The notes under the pieces were generated by a model that was given only the letters and a program-made list of their open reading frames with translations, did not search any database and had not been told where the DNA came from. Below are positions 7,501 through 11,955 of a stretch of DNA of 11,955 nt, piece after piece. Origin of the DNA: DASXBJ01 sp036491755 (lineage in GTDB: Bacteria > Chloroflexota > Dormibacteria > Dormibacterales > Dormibacteraceae); contig DASXBJ010000089.1 in the NCBI GenBank assembly GCA_036491755.1, positions 1 to 11,955 of the forward strand, in the 5' to 3' direction. Each line of letters begins with the position of its first letter. Position 1 is the first letter of the stretch. Both the position numbers and the translations under genes were made by a program.

Positions 7501-7762
7501 GCATGAACAGGGCCGCAGCTACCGCTCGATCGGGGTCGTCGCCGTGGGCGGTGGGCAGCCCGAAGACCGCCATCACCGCGTCGCCGATGAACTTCTCGAC
7601 CGTCCCGCCGTGCTGGCCGACGCTGTCGCGCGCGATCGCGTAGTAGCGGGCAAGTATGCGCCGCATCTCCTCAGGATCGAGGTCCTCTCCGAGCGCGGTC
7701 GAGCCCGCCATGTCGGCGAACAGCACGGTGACGATGCGGCGTTCTTCTGTGGAGACGGGCAT
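4562..7762 (-). CDS. Class III nucleotide cyclase fused to AAA-type ATPase and TPR-like region
   Basis: A 1066-residue protein. Residues about 8-180 are a class III adenylate/guanylate cyclase domain: metal ligands D17 (LFADMAGST) and D61 (EKFIGDAVMAVFG), a candidate purine-contacting K57, and transition-state residues N131 and R135 (TNVAARL). The position that usually helps select adenine, a few residues before GD, is Leu (L124 in FLITGD), so substrate cannot be assigned. Residues about 194-480 are an AAA/STAND-like ATPase: SPLVGRE, Walker A APAGTGKT at 226-233, Walker B LVIVFEDLHW at 345-354, and SEGNPFY at 435-441. The rest is an alpha-helical, TPR-like region beginning after FRHILIQEVAYGTLP (530-544). 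The architecture matches the large bacterial cyclase-ATPases, and the length is normal for them. No membrane segment is seen. The ATG is 8 bp after the response regulator's stop codon, with GAGG just before it, so the two are probably translated from one message. Confidence 0.93.
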   Translation of the reverse strand: MPVSTEERRIVTVLFADMAGSTALGEDLDPEEMRRILARYYAIARDSVGQHGGTVEKFIGDAVMAVFGLPTAHGDDPDRAVAAALFMRDRVRNDELLHGRIAIRFGISTGEVVASRDQSAGDFLITGDATNVAARLQQAAEPWAIIASDRTVRAAVNFEFGDELAIEAKGKSAPVLAREVLGPRKAKTQRRARSPLVGRENDFAQLQLVARRAVIEKRPSMVSVIAPAGTGKTRLVEEFLDWLPSLAPNALVATAQCLPYGQQLTYWPMRQVLFDLIGHAEDAMPEHMREDIAAWLYTLGVADADRNARLLAATVGEMGAEGVDKDLLFAAWRSTLEAVSRRAPLVIVFEDLHWSSDSLLDLAEFVMQPRGEAAVLMIVLARPELLDRRPNWGGGRLNHLAIALEPLGESAIATLVTYLLETDAPEVIDLVAERSEGNPFYAGELVRSYLEQGSLARLPDTVQATVLARLDLLPPMERRVLQLGSVFGRSFRAAGVQALEAGLAGQALHLCENLADRDLIRPSDGDRYSFRHILIQEVAYGTLPRSERARLHAEAAHWVESTSAGRDVALAEILAFHYREAAVLLTALDPSAEDTKHARGMAAKWLLKAADVASSAGATPEAARHIRASFDFVDRSVLPHLHERLGDLTAGDTGLEEYSLALESYEQLDAPADDRLRALGGMLMVATRWQGSVGDRPSKEWMNELRAKGWRLLEKATDRRSIGRFLAADAFYPFWVQVDGIPDDAVVAEGQASAEKAIVIADELDDRELASAALDALGGIATSRNNWAAAIETARERLKFEDRLGLYERLDAHSMVAWMSYLAGDLATADRDSAQMVARLLPGQAPYPALHLFAWRALTLSTLGRWDEATTVFYRALEAWHDAGSHAAGYGLRGFIAGLNVGVGRGDGRLVAAATDAIESILSRFPADHLNQLLRPFIKGDAGFADSDPVTVDRQPSEMVERRLCLANDNHQAVPEAVLETILARAISSALPLLEAQARRTMGLARRDLSELDRAIEMWERIGSTPNLGRARAERGAVRGDAAETEAGIAILKKVGDTNYIDRFQI

Positions 7763-7770
7763 GACCTCAG

Positions 7771-8427
7771 CTAGGGTATTGAACCGGTCACTCCAGCCTC
7801 ATATGCCAGGATCACCGCCTGCACTCGGTCGCGCAGCTCGAGCTTGTCGAGCAGGTGCGCGACGTGTGTCTTGACCGTCGCTTCGCTCACGAACAGCCGC
7901 TTGGCGATCTCGCCGTTGGTATAGCCGCCCGCGATCTCCTTCAGCACCTCGAGCTCGCGCTCCGTCAGGCTCGCGATCTCCTTCGGTTTGCGCGCCACCG
8001 GCTCAGGGCGCTTGGCGAACTCTTCAATGAGACGTCGGGTCACCGACGGTGCGAGCAGGGCCTCGCCTGACGCGACGACCCTGATGGCCTGGATCAGGTC
8101 TTCGGGTGGGGCGGCCTTGAGCAGGAACCCGGACGCGCCTGCGCCCAGCGCGTCGAAGACGTACTCATCCAGCTCGTGGGTGGTGAGGATCACGACGCGA
8201 GTCAGGGCGACGATTTGGCGCGTGGCCTGGATGCCATCCAGCTTCGGCATCCGAATGTCCATCAGCGTGACGTCGGGGCGCTCGCGCTTGACGAGCTCGA
8301 CCGCCTCTTCCCCATCGGCGGCTTCGCCGGCGACCTTCATGTCCGGCTGCGACTCGACGATCATGCGAAAGCCGGCGCGCACGAGCGCCTGGTCGTCGAC
8401 CACGGCGACCGTTATCGGTGTGGTCAA
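7771..8427 (-). CDS. NarL/FixJ-family response regulator
   Basis: A 218-residue two-domain regulator. The receiver domain (about 5-120) has the acidic pair D11-D12, phospho-acceptor D57 in LMDIRMP, T82/T83 in VILTTHE and K104 in GFLLKA. The LuxR/GerE helix-turn-helix spans about 153-218 (LTERELEVLKEIAGG, then NGEIAKRLFVSEATVKTHV). All receiver active-site residues are present, so it should be phosphorylated by the upstream kinase and bind DNA as a dimer. The start is TTG at 8427 with a good Shine-Dalgarno; the nearby ATG further upstream is out of frame and soon stops. It follows the kinase gene by 62 bp and precedes the cyclase by 8 bp. Its likely targets are its own operon and the ABC transporter promoter, as is usual for such modules; this is inferred from gene order. 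Confidence 0.95.
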   Translation of the reverse strand: MTTPITVAVVDDQALVRAGFRMIVESQPDMKVAGEAADGEEAVELVKRERPDVTLMDIRMPKLDGIQATRQIVALTRVVILTTHELDEYVFDALGAGASGFLLKAAPPEDLIQAIRVVASGEALLAPSVTRRLIEEFAKRPEPVARKPKEIASLTERELEVLKEIAGGYTNGEIAKRLFVSEATVKTHVAHLLDKLELRDRVQAVILAYEAGVTGSIP

Positions 8428-8431
8428 CTCC

Positions 8432-8438
8432 TCACCTC
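8432..8438 (-). promoter_or_regulatory. Shine-Dalgarno sequence for the response regulator's TTG start
   Basis: The minus strand reads GAGGTGAGGAGTTG. GAGGTGA lies at -11 to -5 from the TTG and supports TTG at 8427 over any other start. Confidence 0.65.
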
Positions 8439-8489
8439 ACTCTCCCGCATCGTTCCCTCTATGACCCTCACCGCCCTGCGGAGTGGGAA

Positions 8490-9566
8490 TTAACTGGTAC
8501 GAAGCATCGCAGCTACTGTGAAGCCGCCCAACGATGATGAGCGTGTCCGCAGCACGCCGTCGAACAGCGCCACTCGCTCTCGCATCCCGATCAGGCCATG
8601 GCCCGCTGATGTGCCCGCTTTGACCGTCGAGCCGCGGCCGTTGTCACTCACGATGATGGCGACGGCGTCCGGCCGGTAGGCGACGACCACCTCGACGCGT
8701 GTCGCGATCGCGTGCTTGAGCACGTTTGTGATGGCCTCCTGAACGATGCGATAGGCGGAAAGGTCCAGGGCGGCCGGCAGCGGTCGCGGCCTGCCTTTGA
8801 CCTTCAACGTCGCGTCGAGCCCTGCGTCCCGCGCCGCCTTGAGAAGACTCTCCACCTGGTCCAGTCCTGGCTGGGGGGCCAGTGAGGCGTCGGATTCCTT
8901 GCGCAGCACACCAAGCAGGTGGTTCAGCTCGGCAAGCGTGTCACGCGCGGTGGTTTCGATCGATTGCAGCGCCTCCTGGCTCGAGCTTCCCGAGATGCGG
9001 GCGGCGCCGGCCTGAACGGCAATCAAGCTCACGTTGTGCGCGACGACGTCATGCAGCTCGCGCGCGATGCGCAGCCTCTCCTCCTCCGTCGCCTGCTCGC
9101 GCGCCGCATGGTGTCGGTCGACGATCCGGCTGAAGAAATCGCGACGGGACCGGATGTAGTCGCCGATGACCCATGCCACGAGCGATGTTGCGCCGGCGGG
9201 GATGAAGTTGCGGGCTGTCCCGAAATCGCTGAGCACTAGGAGGGCGACCCCTGCAATGATCGCGGCGATTGCCAACCCGGCGACCCACAAGCGCGCCGCC
9301 GTGCGGTCGTATACCGAAACGGCATACACGGCGAAAGCCAGTGCCGGACCCGCGGGCTCACGCGTCGGATTCAGGACGTATAGGGCGAGCTGAGCCACGA
9401 CGACCACCACCAACACGATCAGCGGCCGGCGACGCCGCCACCACAGGGCCGCGCCCTCGATGAGGACCAGCGCCATGCTGAGGACCAGGCTGGTCGCACT
9501 TGTGGACTGAAAGGGGCCGGCCACCGTCAGGACGGCGGGGAGCCCCAGCAGCGTGAAGGCGACCAC
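8490..9566 (-). CDS. Sensor histidine kinase (HisKA_3 / DesK-NarX type)
   Basis: From GTG 9566 the protein has 358 residues. The first about 137 hold some five or six hydrophobic segments, a membrane sensor without a large extracellular domain. A short coiled linker (about 140-165) leads to the dimerisation and phospho-acceptor helix with H172 in ARELHDVVAHNVS. The ATP-binding domain follows: N-box N281 (EAITNVLKHA), G1 box DNGRG at 308-312 and G2 box GHGLIGMRER. This is the family that pairs with NarL-type regulators, here encoded next. The start is uncertain. The frame runs upstream through the permease gene, but that part is plainly an overlap artefact. In the gap, GTG 9566 is the only standard start, yet it cuts close to the first helix and lacks a good Shine-Dalgarno; a non-standard CTG at 9623 would restore about 19 residues (the extra segment includes RPRLVDGL). 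Confidence 0.92.
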   Translation of the reverse strand: MVAFTLLGLPAVLTVAGPFQSTSATSLVLSMALVLIEGAALWWRRRRPLIVLVVVVVAQLALYVLNPTREPAGPALAFAVYAVSVYDRTAARLWVAGLAIAAIIAGVALLVLSDFGTARNFIPAGATSLVAWVIGDYIRSRRDFFSRIVDRHHAAREQATEEERLRIARELHDVVAHNVSLIAVQAGAARISGSSSQEALQSIETTARDTLAELNHLLGVLRKESDASLAPQPGLDQVESLLKAARDAGLDATLKVKGRPRPLPAALDLSAYRIVQEAITNVLKHAIATRVEVVVAYRPDAVAIIVSDNGRGSTVKAGTSAGHGLIGMRERVALFDGVLRTRSSSLGGFTVAAMLRTS

Positions 9567-9646
9567 GAGTCCGTCGACCAGGCGCGGCCGGCCTGTGATC
9601 CATGACCACGGCCGGCCGCTCAGAGGTTGTCGCGGAGGGTTGAGGG

Positions 9647-10471
9647 CTATGTGACGTCCCTCAGGCGGAGGAGCCCGGCGGCCAGGATGACCAGGCCGGC
9701 GAAGTAGGCGAAGAGGACGATCACGCTCTGCTCGGCGCTGACCACGGGGGCGGTGCTCGGGCCAAAGGCTGGCGACGTGAAGCTCTGCAGAAGAGCGATT
9801 GCGTTCTGGCCGGGGAGCAGGTTGCCAACCCACTTGTAGGCGCCGCTGTTGATGGTGTCGATGAAATGGACGGCGAGGAGCTCGACCGCGAGCACGTAGA
9901 CCAGGCCGATCCCGAGAGCGGCCGCGGAGTGGCGGATCAGGACCCCGAGCGCGAGCCCGATCGCGCCGTTGACGGTGAAGACGAGCCACATGGCTCCGAA
10001 TCCCTTGGCGACGTCGATCATCGCCGGCCACGAGGTGAGGGTGTGCCCCTGGAAGGAAGCCACGACGATGCTGCATGCCGCGCCGACCACGAACAGGACG
10101 AGCGTGAGGATGGCTGTCAAGCCTGCGAAGGTCACGACGCGGCCTGCCCAGGTGGTCAAGCGACCGGGTCCCTGGGTGAACATCGTCTTGGTGGTGCCCC
10201 ACGGGTACTCGGATCCGGTAAAAATCGCGCCGAGCACGATGGCGATGGCGGCGCCGATGGGAAAGCCGGCCCCCATCACGAAATTGACGAGCTGGTCGGG
10301 GTACAGGGTCAGCACGGAGGTGGGGAAGCGTTCGCCCCTGACCTGGTGGGTCGCCTGGTACCAGCTGACGGCGTAGGCGAACACCGTGAGTGCCCCGAGG
10401 AGTCCTGACGAGACCAGGAAGCCCGGTCGGAAACGATTCTTACGCCATTCGGCCCTGATGGTTGCGATCAT
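9647..10471 (-). CDS. ABC-2 family transporter permease
   Basis: A 274-residue integral membrane protein with six predicted helices at about 17-38, 66-86, 112-137, 155-179, 183-204 and 247-268. After helix 2 comes GSEYPWGTTKTMFTQGPGR, the coupling-helix-like segment typical of ABC-2 permeases in bacitracin- or lantibiotic-type exporters. It should form the membrane channel for the ATPase encoded just upstream. Its ATG overlaps the ATPase TGA as ATGA, so the two are translationally coupled; an AGGGA lies just before the ATG. The transported molecule cannot be read from the sequence. Placement with a two-component system suggests self-protection against a cell-envelope-active compound or lipid export. 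Confidence 0.92.
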   Translation of the reverse strand: MIATIRAEWRKNRFRPGFLVSSGLLGALTVFAYAVSWYQATHQVRGERFPTSVLTLYPDQLVNFVMGAGFPIGAAIAIVLGAIFTGSEYPWGTTKTMFTQGPGRLTTWAGRVVTFAGLTAILTLVLFVVGAACSIVVASFQGHTLTSWPAMIDVAKGFGAMWLVFTVNGAIGLALGVLIRHSAAALGIGLVYVLAVELLAVHFIDTINSGAYKWVGNLLPGQNAIALLQSFTSPAFGPSTAPVVSAEQSVIVLFAYFAGLVILAAGLLRLRDVT

Positions 10472-11376
10472 GATCCCTGCTTCTCTCCCGTGAGCTGGAA
10501 GAAGACTTCCTCCAGCGATCTTTCGAATGGACGCAGCTCGCTGACGCCGACACCGGAGGCGGTGAGCTGACGGTTGATCTCGAGGCTGTTGCCGGGGTCG
10601 GTCTTGAGGTGGAGGTGTCCGTTCTCGTGGATCACGGCAGCCGAGCCATACAGCCGGACGAGGATCTCGGCCGCGCGGTCATTGCTGTCGGTCTTGACCA
10701 CAACCCCCTTCTCGCCAAGCAGCTCCTCGACGGTGGATTGCGTGACGAGCCGGCCGCCGCTCATGACGCCGACGCGGTCGCAGATCTGCTCCACCTCACC
10801 CATGAGGTGGCTGGACAGGAGCACTGTGCGGTCGCCCTGGCCGATTTCCTTGATGAGCTTGCGCATCTCGGCCATGCCCTGCGGGTCGAGACCGTTCGTG
10901 GGCTCGTCGAGGATGAGCAGCTCAGGGTCCTTGAGCAGCGCGCCGGCTACGCCGAGCCGCTGCTTCATGCCCGTCGAATAGGTGCCGAACTTGCGCCCGG
11001 CGCGAGAGGTGAGCTCGACCATGTCGAGGACCTCATCGACGCGCTTCTGGGGCACGCTCGCGAGGTCGGCGACGACGCGCAGGTTCTCGCGCCCCGAGAG
11101 GTACGGGTAAAAGCCGGGAGCCTCGATGAGGGCACCTATCTTCTGCAGCCCTCTCGGGTCGCCGGGCGCGCGGCCGACGACGGTTGCCGCGCCGGAGGTT
11201 GGCCTGATCAGGCCGACGAGCATGCGCAAGGTCGTGGTCTTCCCCGCCCCATTGGGGCCGAGAAATCCATAGACCTCGCCACGCCGCACGCTCATGTCAA
11301 TGGAGTTCACGGCCAGGACTCCGCTGCCATATCGCTTGGTGAGACTGTGGGTCTCGACGATCGGGGTGTGTTCCAT
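10468..11376 (-). CDS. ABC transporter ATP-binding protein (BcrA-like)
   Basis: From ATG 11376 the protein has 302 residues. The ATP-binding domain occupies about 5-215: Walker A GPNGAGKTT at 40-48, signature YSTGMKQR at 133-140 (the STGMK variant common in drug and bacteriocin exporters), Walker B LLILDEPTNGLDP at 153-165, and switch His H190 in LSSH. A C-terminal extension (about 216-302) ends with SLEEVFFQLTGE, typical of ABC-2 ATPases of the BcrA/CcmA-like group. It powers the permease it overlaps by four bases. The frame stays open to a GTG at 11421, but the added 15 residues are not domain-like and conservation starts near MEHTPIVETHSLTKRYG, so the ATG is preferred. No Shine-Dalgarno is seen; a -10-like box close to the ATG suggests a leaderless message. 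It is the first gene of the five-gene cluster. Confidence 0.94.
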   Translation of the reverse strand: MEHTPIVETHSLTKRYGSGVLAVNSIDMSVRRGEVYGFLGPNGAGKTTTLRMLVGLIRPTSGAATVVGRAPGDPRGLQKIGALIEAPGFYPYLSGRENLRVVADLASVPQKRVDEVLDMVELTSRAGRKFGTYSTGMKQRLGVAGALLKDPELLILDEPTNGLDPQGMAEMRKLIKEIGQGDRTVLLSSHLMGEVEQICDRVGVMSGGRLVTQSTVEELLGEKGVVVKTDSNDRAAEILVRLYGSAAVIHENGHLHLKTDPGNSLEINRQLTASGVGVSELRPFERSLEEVFFQLTGEKQGS

Positions 11377-11383
11377 GGCCGTC

Positions 11384-11389
11384 ACATTA
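11384..11389 (-). promoter_or_regulatory. Putative -10 box (TAATGT), possible leaderless promoter of the ABC cluster
   Basis: The minus strand reads TAATGT, seven bases (GACGGCC), then ATG. If used as a -10, transcription would begin at or next to the A of the ATG. No convincing -35 sits at 16-18 bases (CTGACG lies at 20), which would fit an activator-dependent promoter. Confidence 0.4.
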
Positions 11390-11436
11390 GGTTTGGTCAG
11401 GCGCGGCGTCGTCAGCCGCACGGCCGATCTTTAGCC

Positions 11437-11452
11437 TCATCCGCGAGGATGA
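11437..11452. other. Short inverted repeat in the divergent promoter region
   Basis: TCATCC-GCGA-GGATGA: a perfect 6-bp inverted repeat with a 4-base spacer, between the ABC cluster and the transglycosylase gene. It touches the putative -35 of the plus-strand gene and lies upstream of the cluster, so it could be an operator, perhaps for the NarL-type regulator. A chance repeat of this size is also possible. Confidence 0.3.
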
Positions 11453-11476
11453 CTTGTAACCCGCGCTTGAGATAAT
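11449..11476 (+). promoter_or_regulatory. Putative promoter of the lytic transglycosylase gene
   Basis: ATGACT (11449-11454; four of six match TTGACA), a 16-base spacer, then GATAAT (11471-11476; five of six match TATAAT). Transcription would start about 7 bases before the ATG at 11491, a very short leader without a Shine-Dalgarno. Confidence 0.4.
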
Positions 11477-11490
11477 GCCGTGCCTTGTCG

Positions 11491-11955
11491 ATGGGTCTTG
11501 CTCAACGTGCGCTGTGCGGATTGGCGGTGGTTGGACTCCTGGCGGCCGGCTGGTATGCGGCCGCGCACACGCCGGACCCGTCAACCCAGGCGTTTGGGCC
11601 CGGCCCTGCCAACGAGACTGCCGCGCCCGCCGCCCTGCCGCCCGCCCCCGCCGACACGGGAACGTCGCCGGCGAATCTGCAATTCGTGGACCCGATGGTT
11701 CCGCCCACCAGTCGCAAAGCGATCAAATCGATGCTCTATGCGGCGGCCGTCAAATGGGGCGTCAACCCATACCTGGTGCTGGGTTTGGCGTGGCACGAGA
11801 GCGGCTGGCAGCCATCGATAGTTTCCTACGCGGGGGCAGTCGGCATCATGCAGGTGATGCCGGCGACCGCCGCGGTGGCGGGGCCCAACCTGCTGCACCG
11901 GAACGTGAACCTGTTCAATGCCGCAGACAACATCGACGTGGGGACCGCGCTGCTC
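11491..11955 (+). CDS. Membrane-anchored SLT-type lytic transglycosylase (3' end cut by window edge)
   Basis: 155 codons are visible from ATG 11491 to the window edge. An N-terminal anchor or signal sequence spans about 7-25 (ALCGLAVVGLLAAGWYAAA), followed by a Pro/Ala-rich linker to about residue 65. The SLT domain starts near residue 75 and shows VNPYLVLGLAWHESGWQP with catalytic E103, then GAVGIMQVMPAT at 115-126 and NLFNAADNIDVGTALL. This is the lysozyme-like fold that cleaves the peptidoglycan glycan strand with formation of 1,6-anhydro-MurNAc. It is the only plus-strand gene and diverges from the ABC cluster. No Shine-Dalgarno is visible; an in-frame TTG two codons upstream is an alternative start, and a TAA closes the frame shortly before that. 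The C-terminus is not seen, so a LysM or other domain could follow. Confidence 0.92.
   Translation, partial: MGLAQRALCGLAVVGLLAAGWYAAAHTPDPSTQAFGPGPANETAAPAALPPAPADTGTSPANLQFVDPMVPPTSRKAIKSMLYAAAVKWGVNPYLVLGLAWHESGWQPSIVSYAGAVGIMQVMPATAAVAGPNLLHRNVNLFNAADNIDVGTALL

Noticed and set aside
4520..7774. Two long plus-strand open frames (4520-6196 and 6236-7774) opposite the cyclase gene
   Set aside because: They lack recognisable domains and have the Arg/Gly/Pro/His-rich composition expected when high-GC coding DNA is read in antisense. The minus-strand frame has complete cyclase and ATPase motifs.
9567..10202. Upstream extension of the histidine kinase frame to an ATG at 10202
   Set aside because: The extension overlaps the permease gene out of frame and has shadow-like composition (His/Arg/Pro-rich, no helices).

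Overview
The window is high-GC bacterial DNA: about 70% GC in a sample of the central genes and about 55% in a sample near the left end. The gene content is a NarL-type two-component system with an ABC-2 exporter, a very large class III cyclase fused to an AAA/TPR region, and an HD-GYP protein carrying a LuxR helix-turn-helix. GTG and TTG starts are common. Together this suggests an Actinobacteria- or Chloroflexota-like soil bacterium (the Dormibacterota are one possibility), but no phylogenetic marker here settles it. No phage, transposase or CRISPR array is visible. All genes but the last lie on the minus strand.

Left part (1-2200). An HD-GYP/LuxR regulator (1-1549) starts at a TTG behind a strong Shine-Dalgarno sequence and is cut by the left edge just before its C-terminus. 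Next is a small zinc-ribbon-like protein of unknown function (1745-2194), in DNA of visibly lower GC.

Middle (2200-4560). Two 81-bp direct repeats (78 of 81 identical) sit directly downstream of a tRNA-Gly(GCC) gene with an encoded CCA end, and both repeats include the last seven bases of that tRNA. Upstream of the tRNA are a membrane-anchored GH3/NagZ-like glycosidase and a four-helix membrane protein of unknown function, 34 bp apart and probably co-transcribed.

Main cluster (4562-11376). Five genes read in one direction: ABC ATPase, ABC-2 permease, sensor histidine kinase, NarL-type response regulator, and a 1066-residue nucleotide-cyclase/AAA/TPR protein. The ATPase and permease overlap by ATGA and the regulator and cyclase are 8 bp apart, which supports an operon. 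The exporter plus two-component part resembles envelope-stress or antimicrobial-peptide response modules. Adding a cyclase-ATPase at the end is the most interesting feature of the window, because it could link the sensor to a cyclic-nucleotide output.

Right end (11377-11955). A short divergent intergenic region separates the cluster from a plus-strand lytic transglycosylase cut by the right edge. A consensus-like -10 box lies so close to the ATPase ATG that this mRNA may be leaderless. Smaller intergenic stretches (1550-1744, 2195-2270, 4342-4534) hold nothing else I can identify.
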